Source of the DNA: Alcanivorax sp. DG881
Lineage (GTDB): Bacteria > Pseudomonadota > Gammaproteobacteria > Pseudomonadales > Alcanivoracaceae
Direction: 5' to 3'
DNA length: 62,478 nucleotides
NCBI RefSeq assembly: GCF_000155615.1
Contig: NZ_DS989915.1
Span: forward strand, 1,128,558-1,191,035
Shown in pieces: positions 1 through 8,619 of the stretch. The position numbers and the translations under genes were made by a program. Every line of letters starts with the position of its first letter. The stretch's first letter is position 1. The notes beneath the pieces were generated by a model. It was not told the DNA's origin. It made no database searches and saw only the letters and a list, made by a program, of their open reading frames with translations.

Positions 1-66
1 TCGCACGGTTTGAGTGGCCCGCTCAATAAATACCGCGGAAATAACATGGGCTGCTGGCATAAAAAA

Positions 67-88
67 ACGGGATGCCGAAGCATCCCGT
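67..88. terminator. Bidirectional rho-independent terminator after the OmpA-like gene
   Basis: A perfect 9-bp stem (67-75 with 80-88) closes a CGAA tetraloop. It is flanked by an A run on the left and a T run on the right, so it can terminate in either direction. It lies just past the stop codon of the OmpA-like gene, which reads toward it on the minus strand. Confidence 0.9.
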
Positions 89-110
89 TTTTTGTTTCTA
101 CATCACGCGT

Positions 111-1217
111 TTATTTGAACTGCGCTTCTTTCTCTTCAGTTTCCACGATGATGTCCGCGCGGCGGTTCTTCGCACGACCGTCAGCAGTGCTGTTGTCGGC
201 CACCGGTTTGCTCTCACCGAAACCTTCCGTGGTGATCTTGTCAGCCCCGACGGAGAAGTCCTTCATGAGGCGGTCTTTCACTGACTGGGCACGACGCTCG
301 GACAGGCCCTGGTTGTAATCGGCCGGACCAGTGCTGTCAGCATGGCCTTCCACACGGATGCGCCCTTGCTCGCCCGCATTCAGACGATCTGCCACACCTT
401 TGATTTCATCGCTGAACTGACCCTGAATGGTGTCGCGGTCAAAGCCGAAGTAGATCACCGAGGTTTCACGATTCTGCATGGACTCGTAGACCTGACAGCC
501 GTCCGCATCCACCACCGCACCGGAAGCGGTGTTCGGGCAGCGGTCCTTGTCGTCATTGACACCATCGCCATCACTGTCGCCAGTCACCACTTCCGCGGGG
601 GTTGCAGCAACCACTTCATCGTCACTGCTGCCACCGTCGTCATCGCTGATGCCAAACGCCAGATTAATACCGGCATAAACCTGGCCTTCCCAGTATTCAC
701 GGTCCTGGCTGTATGCCTGACGGGTACCCAGATCCAGAATCACGTGTTTGAAGAACGCGCGCTGCACACCCAGTTCCACACCGGTCATCAGCTCGTCGTT
801 ATCGTCACTGTTGGGGTTATTCAGGCTTTCAATCAGCTGCTCGCCCACATTGATACCAGCATAGGGTTCGAAACCCAGCAGGCCATGGTCATCAAAGTGG
901 TAACGGCCACTGACGTAATAATTTTTCATGTCCAGACGACGACCGGAGTTGTATTTACTCTCCGCGTCACCGTCTACTTCTTCGTACCAACCCTGCACGG
1001 ACCAGTTTGGAGCGAAACGCCAACCCAGCTGAGCGCCATAAAACGGCACATCGTCCAGGCCATCACCACCATTACCGATGACGTCATTGTCATAAAAAGT
1101 ATAGTAGCTGGCATGCCCACCGATGTACCCGTATTTGTCAGGCACATTTTCCCCAGCGAATGCAAAGGGGCTGATCAGCAGAGGCACCGCAGCGGTCATA
1201 CGCAAAAAGGTTTTCAT
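111..1217 (-). CDS. OmpA/OprF-family outer membrane protein
   Basis: This 368-aa porin-like protein tethers the outer membrane to peptidoglycan. Residues 1-21 form a Sec signal peptide ending in AFA. Residues ~28-190 fit an OprF-like eight-strand barrel. Residues 213-240 are an acidic thrombospondin type 3 calcium-binding linker (DSDGDGVNDDKDRCP). Residues ~253-362 are the OmpA C-terminal domain, with the NQGLSERRAQSV helix and the NRRADI motif that bind diaminopimelate. The ATG at 1217 is preferred because AAGGAA lies 6 nt upstream and the signal peptide starts there; longer frames add an implausible N-terminus. It is a single-gene unit ended by the hairpin at 67-88. About 200 bp upstream are free of genes and should hold the promoter, which I could not define. 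Confidence 0.93.
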   Translation of the reverse strand: MKTFLRMTAAVPLLISPFAFAGENVPDKYGYIGGHASYYTFYDNDVIGNGGDGLDDVPFYGAQLGWRFAPNWSVQGWYEEVDGDAESKYNSGRRLDMKNYYVSGRYHFDDHGLLGFEPYAGINVGEQLIESLNNPNSDDNDELMTGVELGVQRAFFKHVILDLGTRQAYSQDREYWEGQVYAGINLAFGISDDDGGSSDDEVVAATPAEVVTGDSDGDGVNDDKDRCPNTASGAVVDADGCQVYESMQNRETSVIYFGFDRDTIQGQFSDEIKGVADRLNAGEQGRIRVEGHADSTGPADYNQGLSERRAQSVKDRLMKDFSVGADKITTEGFGESKPVADNSTADGRAKNRRADIIVETEEKEAQFK

Positions 1218-1421
1218 GGCAGATTCCTTTCCAGTTGTTCCCGAATTTCTTAGGGAATTTAAACACTGGAAAGGAAAACAAGCAGCCACAAAGAGGCGCC
1301 AGGCCCCTGAATTTACCGAAATTTAACCCCTCTACTATCAACGGTTTACACTAAACTAGTACGAAAACATTACCTGGAACTTTCATCCCAATGCTTTGGT
1401 AGAAAAACTTTTTTTATACAA

Positions 1422-1745
1422 TTATTTTTCAACCCACTGACCACCCGGCGTCTTCACGTACTGCCCGGCTTCGGTTTTATCAATCGCTTTTTGGCCCGCC
1501 AGCCTGGCCACCTGCTCCAGCGTGATGCCGTTTTGTTTGGCAATGCGTTCGTAAGCGGCCCGACGTTTCTGATTAATATCCGCCGCCAGCTCCACCGCCG
1601 CCGGTGTCGCTTTCACAACGCCCAGGTAACCATCCGTCTGCTCACCGACCAGACCCTGGCTTTTCGCTGCGTCCAGATCCAGCGCAAACGCGGCCATACT
1701 CAGCAGCAAGGCCACCATGGCCAATGCAGATTTCAACATTTTCAT
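1422..1745 (-). CDS. ydbL: YdbL-like DUF1318 periplasmic protein
   Basis: A 107-aa protein with a Sec signal peptide (cleavage near AFA-LDLDAA) and a DUF1318 body containing LAADINQKRRAAYERIAKQ and a C-terminal TPGGQWVEK. In enterobacteria YdbL is encoded with YdbH and YnbE and modulates that envelope-spanning complex. The ATG at 1745 has AAGGAG 5 nt upstream; a GTG two codons earlier is in frame but worse placed. It is the third gene of ydbH-ynbE-ydbL, 9 bp after ynbE. Assignment rests on sequence and operon order; its biochemical role here is inferred from the family. Confidence 0.88.
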   Translation of the reverse strand: MKMLKSALAMVALLLSMAAFALDLDAAKSQGLVGEQTDGYLGVVKATPAAVELAADINQKRRAAYERIAKQNGITLEQVARLAGQKAIDKTEAGQYVKTPGGQWVEK

Positions 1746-1754
1746 ACCCACTCC

Positions 1755-1949
1755 TTAAAACAGGTCGCTGTCTTCACTGAACAACTGATCGATATCCTTT
1801 TCCACTTTCAAACGGATTTCATGATCAATTTTCACATTCAGGTTAATAGTGATGGGATCTTCCGGTGCTTTCAGGGCCACCGTGGGCGTACAAGCCGCCA
1901 ACAGCCAGCCGGCCAGCAACACCGTGCCCAGCCCGAGTTTTTTCATCAT
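1755..1949 (-). CDS. ynbE: YnbE-like small outer membrane lipoprotein
   Basis: A 64-aa lipoprotein. The lipobox LAAC places the acylated Cys at residue 20, followed by a short beta-rich mature part (ITINLNVKIDHEIRLKVEKDI). YnbE is the outer membrane partner of YdbH in a bridge thought to carry phospholipid between membranes. Its ATG overlaps the ydbH stop as ATGA, so translation is probably coupled. Size, lipobox and position between ydbH and ydbL all match the family. Confidence 0.9.
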   Translation of the reverse strand: MMKKLGLGTVLLAGWLLAACTPTVALKAPEDPITINLNVKIDHEIRLKVEKDIDQLFSEDSDLF

Positions 1950-4612
1950 CGATTCTCCGTGCGCAGTTGTTCAGTGATTTCATCGCCAATGCGCAAGCTG
2001 CGCATCAACGCCAACACGTTTTCCCGGTGTGTGTAGTTAAACACTACCGGCAGACTTTTTCTTTGCGGGTTTATCCCTTTAATGGTGATCGCCGCATCCA
2101 GCCAACCCACTTTATCCATGGCCATACGCGCCTGGAAGTCGCTGATCAACAGGGTGCTAAGGCTGTCCAGCGCCAACTTCACCGCCTGATTGGAGTCGGC
2201 CATGGCTTGCACGCTGGACGAAGCAGGAATGATCAACGACAGAGGCTCTTCGTTGGCTAATCGCCCCTGTTCGATGACCAGAAAATCCGCTCCCAACTGC
2301 AAGGGGACATAGCCGCCGATTCGCCCGGACAGGGACACCGGTGGCGGGTTTTGCAATGCGGCCACTTCGGCGAGATCAATACGGCTGATCACCACCGGTT
2401 GCGGGCGGGCGGAGGGCCAGTCCAGTGCCGGGGATCGCAAATAACCGCCCAACAGATCGGCCCGGATATCAGTAAATTGCCATTGAGACAGGTCGCTATC
2501 CACGGTGAGAGCCAGATCAGTGATCGGCGTGCCGATATCCAGGGTGTCCACCGTCACGGGGCCGGCGCTGCTAAGCTGCACTTGGCCGTTATCGTATTCA
2601 CCATGAAGCACCCCGGCAGCGCCACGGACCGTCACGCTGCCCCAGTCCAGATCCGCACCGGTGAGCGTGATATCCCCGGAAGCTTTCAGCGTCTGCCGCC
2701 ATTGCCAGCGGCCGCTGCCTTCCAGCTGACCTTGCCGTGGAGTAGCGGCCAGGCCCACCCCCATGGCTGGCACCAGCGCGCTGCGCATGGTCAAGGTGCC
2801 GCTCGCACCACCATTATTCTCAAGCGCACCCTTGGCCCGCAATTCGCTTTGCCACTCACTCACGGTTAACCGGCTCTGCACCCGCTTGCCTTTCATCGTC
2901 GCCGTTCCTGATATCGGCGGCAGGCGCCAGCGGGCGGCCAGTAAGCCACCGCCATGAATGGCCACGGTGCCGGTGATGCCCTGTCCATTGATCTGCAACG
3001 GCCCCGTTGCACGCAGCGATACCGGCCGGATCAAGGCCTGCCCGATAAGCCCTTCGGAAATTGACGCCTGACTCCCTGCCGCCACGCTGACCGTGCCATC
3101 CGCCAACGACCAGGGGGCCTTTACCGTCACCTGCCCGCCACGCTCAAACTGCGGCAAGGTGGTACTGGCCTGGAGCGTACCGGCCCAGCCGGCCCCGGAC
3201 TGGGCAAAAGCCAGGGTGCCGTCCAGCGGGTAACCGGACATGTTGCCGCTCACCTTGGCCTCGGCACCATACGGGGCCTGCTGCAAGGTATTTACCGGCA
3301 TCAGAAAGCTCAGACGATCGCTCCCTTGCCGCGCCGTGAGCTTGACGGGCTCACCCTCCAGCCCATTACTGCCGACAGCGCCCTGCCACTCTCCTTGCCA
3401 TTGGTAGCCCTGCCACTGGCCCTGCAGCGACAGATCGCCCGCCCACTGCCAATCGAGCTGACTCGCGTCTTCAGCCCCTGCCCGTTGCCACTGAATCTGG
3501 CTGGAACCGGTTTTCACGTTCAAGCCGTCGTAACCCAACCGCAACGGCAGATCGGCCCGGCCGGAACGGGCCATGGGTATCTGCAGTGGCTCCTGCCACT
3601 GCGCGGTAAGATTTTGCGGCAAGGTCAGCGACGCCGGCTCAAGCACCAGCACGCGATCCTGCCAATGAAAGTCCAGCTGACCGCCCAGGCTGTCGCCCTG
3701 CAACAGCAACATCCCCCGGCCCTGTTCAAGCCCCGCCGGGTTGGTTGCGTCGGGATCATTATGAGCCTGCAATGTCACCGTGCCCGGCGGGCCTGCCAGT
3801 TGCAGCTTGCCCCTGGCGTTCGTCAACGCGAGGCCGTTGCCCGCCACCTCAAGGGGCTCTGCGGCGGTCAGTTGCCAGTCATTGTTCAGCGCCAATGGCT
3901 GGGCCAGATCCGCCTGCAGCTGCCAGTCGACTCCCTGAAAATGGGCTTGCGCGATCAGGTCCGCCCGTTGCGATTGCGTGACCGGTCCGGCCGAGCGCAT
4001 CTCCAGCTGTATCTCCCCGTCTGGCTCTCCTTGCCAACGCCCTTCGCCATGCAGTTGCCAGTGGCCCTGCCAATCCGGCAACAGCGCGCTTAGCGCCCCT
4101 TCACTGTTGATTGTCCATTGCCCCTCGGCGCGTTGGTATTGCGCCTGTAGCGCCACCTGCGGTGCAGACGCTTGCAGCTGCCAGCGCTGCTCCTGTTGAT
4201 TAAGCTGCATCGCCATGACGGGAAGGGGGGTATCAATCAATGCAGACAGGTCCAGCTCGGCAACCTGCAGATCAAAGGGCGGCGTCCAGGGAAGCCCGTC
4301 GGGGAATCTCTCACTGGAAGCCCCCGAGGCGCTCCCGGCACTGCAATCGTAGACGGCAAGCACCCGCTGCTTGATCTTGAGCGGCCAGACGTCCTCGAAC
4401 GTCAGGTCCGTGCCACGGGCGGCCACACAATCGTCGCGTATCAGGCGCCACTGCCCCAGTGTCAGGCCTTGCTGCCAACCCGGTTCACTGACGCGCACGC
4501 CTGCACCATAGGCCCAGCCCACCGCCACCAGAATCAGTAGCAGCACGGTGGCCAGCAGTAACAACAAGCCATATGCCCAGCGGCGAAGCATGCGCGAGGA
4601 TAATCGAACCAT
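1946..4612 (-). CDS. ydbH: YdbH-family AsmA-like envelope lipid-transport protein
   Basis: An 888-aa protein anchored by one N-terminal membrane helix (~12-36) with a long periplasmic beta-rich body. This is the AsmA-like bridge architecture shared with TamB and YhdP. The C-terminal third (NPPPVSLSGRIGGYVPL, GWLDAAITIKGINPQRK, FNYTHRENVLALMRSLRIGD) matches the YdbH 'dicarboxylate transport' domain (PF11739), a misleading historical name. In E. coli YdbH acts redundantly with TamB and YhdP in moving phospholipid to the outer membrane. It is followed by ynbE with an ATGA overlap and then ydbL, the known operon order. The start at 4612 gives a basic N-terminus (RLSSRMLRR) ahead of the helix. Confidence 0.88.
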   Translation of the reverse strand: MVRLSSRMLRRWAYGLLLLLATVLLLILVAVGWAYGAGVRVSEPGWQQGLTLGQWRLIRDDCVAARGTDLTFEDVWPLKIKQRVLAVYDCSAGSASGASSERFPDGLPWTPPFDLQVAELDLSALIDTPLPVMAMQLNQQEQRWQLQASAPQVALQAQYQRAEGQWTINSEGALSALLPDWQGHWQLHGEGRWQGEPDGEIQLEMRSAGPVTQSQRADLIAQAHFQGVDWQLQADLAQPLALNNDWQLTAAEPLEVAGNGLALTNARGKLQLAGPPGTVTLQAHNDPDATNPAGLEQGRGMLLLQGDSLGGQLDFHWQDRVLVLEPASLTLPQNLTAQWQEPLQIPMARSGRADLPLRLGYDGLNVKTGSSQIQWQRAGAEDASQLDWQWAGDLSLQGQWQGYQWQGEWQGAVGSNGLEGEPVKLTARQGSDRLSFLMPVNTLQQAPYGAEAKVSGNMSGYPLDGTLAFAQSGAGWAGTLQASTTLPQFERGGQVTVKAPWSLADGTVSVAAGSQASISEGLIGQALIRPVSLRATGPLQINGQGITGTVAIHGGGLLAARWRLPPISGTATMKGKRVQSRLTVSEWQSELRAKGALENNGGASGTLTMRSALVPAMGVGLAATPRQGQLEGSGRWQWRQTLKASGDITLTGADLDWGSVTVRGAAGVLHGEYDNGQVQLSSAGPVTVDTLDIGTPITDLALTVDSDLSQWQFTDIRADLLGGYLRSPALDWPSARPQPVVISRIDLAEVAALQNPPPVSLSGRIGGYVPLQLGADFLVIEQGRLANEEPLSLIIPASSSVQAMADSNQAVKLALDSLSTLLISDFQARMAMDKVGWLDAAITIKGINPQRKSLPVVFNYTHRENVLALMRSLRIGDEITEQLRTENR

Positions 4613-4683
4613 AAACGTTAGAGGGTCGGCAGCGTCAATGGTTCGATAGTGAGACGTCAGGGCGGGTTTGGAAAGGCCGGGGT

Positions 4684-5244
4684 TCAGTCTGTGGCCGGTT
4701 CTGCCTGTGAGGCTATGACGTGTTGATGGAGCAGCAGAGCCATGGCCGCCACGCGGCTGACGGCATCCACCGACAGGGTGGCGCCGGTAATACCATCCAC
4801 CTCACGGGACAGGCTCAGGTCATCCTGCAGGGTGATCCCGACAAATTGCTGACGAAAAAACGCCTGGTGCACTTCCCCGCCCCGGGGTTCGCGGTATACC
4901 AACACGTTCAGGTGAGTAATGCCGGCCGGCCCCACGGCCACGGCCAGGGTCATCGGCATGTCCTTGCTTTTCTCGTCGATGATCCAGGTCGTCACGTTCC
5001 CCTGCTGCCAGTAACGCAAACGCAGGCCGCGATACCGATGCCCCAGTGCCGTCTCTACCTGGTCACGCAGGTCGCCACGTAACGGCAACAGAGACATCCC
5101 CGGCAATGGCTCGCCATAGACTTGGGACAAAAACGCATCCACCGTCATAAACTCGGTTTCATCATAGCCGCTGATCGCCAATGCCTGCGCACTCATGACA
5201 AGCCACAGCGCCGTCATCACCAGATTGATGCCGCGCCTCTTCAA
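4684..5244 (-). CDS. Secreted FMN-binding domain protein (covalent flavin, RnfG/NqrC type)
   Basis: A 186-aa exported protein with a signal peptide ending near AQALA. The motif DGITGAT at residues 150-156 matches the site where ApbE links FMN to a Thr through phosphoester, here Thr156. Such domains serve as periplasmic electron carriers. There is no further membrane helix, so it should be soluble in the periplasm. The likely start is TTG at 5244, overlapping the stop of the upstream lipoprotein gene as TTGA; it gives a basic n-region (KRRG), whereas the next ATG (5217) would remove all positive charges. Coupling to the LolB-MpaB fusion suggests it passes electrons to that oxygenase; this is inference. 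Confidence 0.82.
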   Translation of the reverse strand: MKRRGINLVMTALWLVMSAQALAISGYDETEFMTVDAFLSQVYGEPLPGMSLLPLRGDLRDQVETALGHRYRGLRLRYWQQGNVTTWIIDEKSKDMPMTLAVAVGPAGITHLNVLVYREPRGGEVHQAFFRQQFVGITLQDDLSLSREVDGITGATLSVDAVSRVAAMALLLHQHVIASQAEPATD

Positions 5245-6905
5245 TTGACCAGCCGCTCCTTATCGAAGAAGGCTTCAATCAACCACTGGTTATAACCGCC
5301 CAGCCGCTCACCTTCCAGACGCGCCTGTGCCTCATGATAAATCGGGTGATGCTCCATGCTCTTCGGCATCAACACCTGGGCGGTCCAGGTGGCGCCACGA
5401 ATCCAGCCATAGTTGAATTTCTGCCACCAGCCATACTTCATGTCGTACTGATCCCGAATACGCGGTGGCAATTCAGCAGCGGTGATGATTTTCTGCCCCC
5501 AGAGTGGCGCGATCATCCAGATGGATTTGGCGTCAAACAGGTCTTCCTTCAATTGCATGGCATTGGGAGTCACCGTCAGCTGCGGGCTTTCCCACATGGC
5601 GCGGTTATAGTCCATAAACGCGTCCCAGTCTTTAGGCAAGGCGCTTTCCGGAATCCCGAACAACATGGCAAACAATTTGGTTTCTTCGTAGAACTGGTTC
5701 TTCTCTTCCGGAGTCAGATCATCTTCCAGCTTTTCGTACATGTGGACGATGGTTTCCCACAGTGTTGCATGCACCCAGATCATGGCGTTGATTTCGTTGG
5801 CCCGGTATTCGGAACCCCGGTGGAAAGCACCGGCCTCTTCAGTCATTTCACCGTCAATTTCCTCATGGATATCCCGCACCTGGTTCGCCGAGGCCATCGC
5901 CTGGGGCATACTGCCAAACACCATGCTGGAGATATGATAGAAAGTACGACGGGCCCGCCCCATGGGGTCATTGCGCACTTCCGAGTGCTGATCAATACCT
6001 GCGGTTACCCAGGGGTGTGCTACCTGCAACAACAGTGCACGACCGGCACCAAAGGCGGGTGGCGCGCTCAAACCATCCAGTTTCCACATCATGGAATCCG
6101 GGCCAAAAAGCCCCTCGCGGGGATTGGGCATTTTGTTGTTATGGACCTTGGCCAGCTGTTTACAGAAGTTGGCTTCATCAATCCACAGCGGCAACGGCGC
6201 GCTGCCATCTTCGGGCACCAACCGCTTCACCGCATCATCGCTGGCATAGTCATAAGCACCGTCAGGGTTGTCCGTTTTCTGATCATCGGCTATGCCCTGA
6301 TCACAGGGGCTGGTGAGAAACCCGGTTTCCGCTCGCACCAGTTCCAGATCCAGAGACGCGCCCTCAGATTTCATTTCCATATCTGCAGGCAAGCGATAGC
6401 CCCCCTGCACGGACATGTAATCCTGGTAAGCAATCTTCCACCCGTTTTCTTCGATGGACTCCGGCAGGTATAGATTCTCCTGATAGATCACCGCATTGGC
6501 GGTGGCAGGCAGCCCCCGCACCCAATAGGACAGATCTCCCGCCTGGAGCTGGGCATGCAGGTGCTCAGCCACTTTCTTGGCGCTCGCCCCACCGATCACA
6601 TCCAGCGTTTCCTCTTGCGGCGCATAGACATTGCCGCTGATCACCGCCTTGGGGGCACCCACTGGATCATCCATCAACACGGCCAGCTGGTAATTTTCTC
6701 CCAGCTGCTTGAAGTAAAAATAGCTTTTGCTTTTTATGCCATCCGCACGCAGCACAAACTGACCTTCCACCATCCACTCATTCAGTGTTTCCGGAGAGGT
6801 AGGCACATAGCTCGACTCTTGTAGGGAAGAGCAGCCCTGCAGGCCAAGCAGCAGGACCAACAGCATTTTTTTACCCTGTTGAGGCAGCAAGGAGATCATC
6901 ATCAT
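5241..6905 (-). CDS. Lipoprotein fusing a LolB-like domain to an MpaB-type (DUF2236) oxygenase
   Basis: A 554-aa protein with two recognisable parts. The N-terminus is a lipoprotein signal with Cys25 (LQGC). Residues ~40-200 resemble LolB: WMVEGQFVLRADG, a FKQ strand, DDPVGAP, YWVRGLPA, NGWKIAYQDY and YRLPADMEMKSEG line up in order with the LolB fold. Residues ~225-554 are a DUF2236/MpaB domain with the signature QVAHPWVTAGIDQHS followed by NDPMGRARR. DUF2236 proteins include MpaB and the b-type heme latex-clearing protein Lcp, which oxidatively cleave isoprenoid double bonds. The fusion would tether an oxygenase to a membrane surface. The start among three adjacent ATGs (6905-6899) is uncertain. 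Confidence 0.82.
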   Translation of the reverse strand: MMMISLLPQQGKKMLLVLLLGLQGCSSLQESSYVPTSPETLNEWMVEGQFVLRADGIKSKSYFYFKQLGENYQLAVLMDDPVGAPKAVISGNVYAPQEETLDVIGGASAKKVAEHLHAQLQAGDLSYWVRGLPATANAVIYQENLYLPESIEENGWKIAYQDYMSVQGGYRLPADMEMKSEGASLDLELVRAETGFLTSPCDQGIADDQKTDNPDGAYDYASDDAVKRLVPEDGSAPLPLWIDEANFCKQLAKVHNNKMPNPREGLFGPDSMMWKLDGLSAPPAFGAGRALLLQVAHPWVTAGIDQHSEVRNDPMGRARRTFYHISSMVFGSMPQAMASANQVRDIHEEIDGEMTEEAGAFHRGSEYRANEINAMIWVHATLWETIVHMYEKLEDDLTPEEKNQFYEETKLFAMLFGIPESALPKDWDAFMDYNRAMWESPQLTVTPNAMQLKEDLFDAKSIWMIAPLWGQKIITAAELPPRIRDQYDMKYGWWQKFNYGWIRGATWTAQVLMPKSMEHHPIYHEAQARLEGERLGGYNQWLIEAFFDKERLVN

Positions 6906-6937
6906 TCACCTGATTGTTGTTGGTATTCGGGCTGCTT

Positions 6938-8608
6938 TTATGCGGTTTTTCGCAAGGCTTTCTTGTCGATCTTGCCCACGGAGGTAAGAGGGATGGCATC
7001 AATGAAGAAAACCTCTCTGGGTACCTTGTAAGGCGACATATTGGCTTTGCAGAACGTGGACAACTCTGCTTTAAGGTCTGACTCGGACGCCTGATTGTCC
7101 GGCATGCGCTGAATATACAGCTGCACCACATCGTTACCCGGCCGGTCATGATCCGGGCGGCCGACAACTGCGCACATGGCGACCCATGGCAGGCTCTGCA
7201 CCTTGCTTTCCACTTCCACGGAAAACACCTTGTAGCCGCCGACAATCAGCATGTCCTTGCTGCGGTCACAGACGCGAATAAAACCGTCTTCATCCATGAC
7301 GCCAATGTCACCGGTGTGCATCCACGTCTGACCATCCATCACCCGCAGTGCCTTTTCAGAGGCTTCCGGCATGGCCAGATAGCCCTGCATGATCTGTGGA
7401 CCCGCTGCGATGATTTCTCCGGCTTCGCCCAGGGGCATCGGGATATTGCCGTCTTCAGCATCCACGATGCGCACATCCGTGCCCGGCAGCGGAATCCCCA
7501 CGTGGGCTTCCTTGAAGTGTGATGCCGGATTCAGCGTGATCACCGGGCTGGTCTCCGTCATGCCGTACACTTCGCAAAACTTGCCGGCACCGACCACGCT
7601 TTCCAGTTTCTGTACTTCTTCCTTGGCAAACGGTGCGGCACCGGAAATGGCCATGCGCAAGCCGCTGAAATCCAGTGATTTGAAGGTGTCGTTAGCGCAC
7701 AGCATTTGGTACAACGCCGGCACCGCCGCCAGCACCGTCGGTGTCCGCTTCTGCATTTCGCCAACAAAATGATCAATGTCCCGGGGATCCGGGATCAGCA
7801 GGAACGTGGACGCTGTACGCAGGGCATTGAACAACACGGCCGCCCCGCCGATATGAAACAGCGGGAACGCCGAGGCGACGGTTTCTTCACCGGTGCGGTA
7901 GCCATAGAACACGTTGGCTTGCAGGTTATTCATGAACAGGTTGAACGAACTGAGCCGGGCCCCTTTCGGCATACCAGTGGTGCCACCGGTGTACTGCAGA
8001 TACAGCACGTCATCCATCGCTACCTTCGTGTTGACCGGATCCGCACTGGACGGCAGGTGATCATGCAACGACATGACATTCACACCGTCCCGGGATTCCT
8101 CCACGCTTTCTCCCTGGCCAGTAACCAGATCCATGGGCCCGGACACGATTACCGTGCTCAGGCTCTCCACCTTGCCCAATACCGGTGGAATGGAGGTCTG
8201 CCAGAACGACATCAGTGTCATCAGGATTTTCACTCTGGCATCGCTGGCCTGGTGAATAATTTCCGGCGGAGTCATTAAAGGCGAGATGCTGGTACTGACC
8301 ATGCCCAGACGCGCCGCCGCAATAAAGGCCACCACATATTGCGGGGTATTTGGCATCTGCAGGCCCAGAACGTCGCCCGCTTTGGCGCCCTGTGCCACAA
8401 ACAACGCCACCATGCGATCAGCCATCTCATCCAGTTGCCGGTAGCTCATGGCATGCCCCAGAAACACCAGCGCTTCGCGATTCGGAAACTGCTCCGCATA
8501 CCCTCGCACATAGTCCGACAGGGTTTTCTCGGGCAGCTCTGGCAGGGTGTGCCAGTCATGGCCCATCGATTCATAGGTAGACAACCAGGGGCGAGTATCC
8601 GACTTCAT
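6938..8608 (-). CDS. AMP-binding acyl-CoA ligase (FadD-like)
   Basis: A 556-aa adenylate-forming enzyme that activates a carboxylic acid to acyl-AMP and then acyl-CoA. Core motifs appear in order: YTGGTTGMPKGA (A3, phosphate loop), YGMTETSP (A5), HTGDIG (A7), VGGYKVFSVEVE (A8 hinge) and GKIDKKALR with the catalytic A10 lysine. Length and motifs fit medium to long-chain fatty acid ligases; the substrate cannot be read from sequence. The ATG at 8608 is chosen with AAGGTG upstream; a GTG at 8617 is in frame. It sits 11 bp after the second MpaB-type gene on the same strand. It probably activates acids produced by the two oxygenases; that link is inferred from context. Confidence 0.9.
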   Translation of the reverse strand: MKSDTRPWLSTYESMGHDWHTLPELPEKTLSDYVRGYAEQFPNREALVFLGHAMSYRQLDEMADRMVALFVAQGAKAGDVLGLQMPNTPQYVVAFIAAARLGMVSTSISPLMTPPEIIHQASDARVKILMTLMSFWQTSIPPVLGKVESLSTVIVSGPMDLVTGQGESVEESRDGVNVMSLHDHLPSSADPVNTKVAMDDVLYLQYTGGTTGMPKGARLSSFNLFMNNLQANVFYGYRTGEETVASAFPLFHIGGAAVLFNALRTASTFLLIPDPRDIDHFVGEMQKRTPTVLAAVPALYQMLCANDTFKSLDFSGLRMAISGAAPFAKEEVQKLESVVGAGKFCEVYGMTETSPVITLNPASHFKEAHVGIPLPGTDVRIVDAEDGNIPMPLGEAGEIIAAGPQIMQGYLAMPEASEKALRVMDGQTWMHTGDIGVMDEDGFIRVCDRSKDMLIVGGYKVFSVEVESKVQSLPWVAMCAVVGRPDHDRPGNDVVQLYIQRMPDNQASESDLKAELSTFCKANMSPYKVPREVFFIDAIPLTSVGKIDKKALRKTA

Positions 8609-8619
8609 AAAAAGCACCT

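Noticed and set aside
342-1253. A 303-codon plus-strand open frame opposite the OmpA-like gene
   Set aside because: Antisense shadow with no signal, motif or start context.
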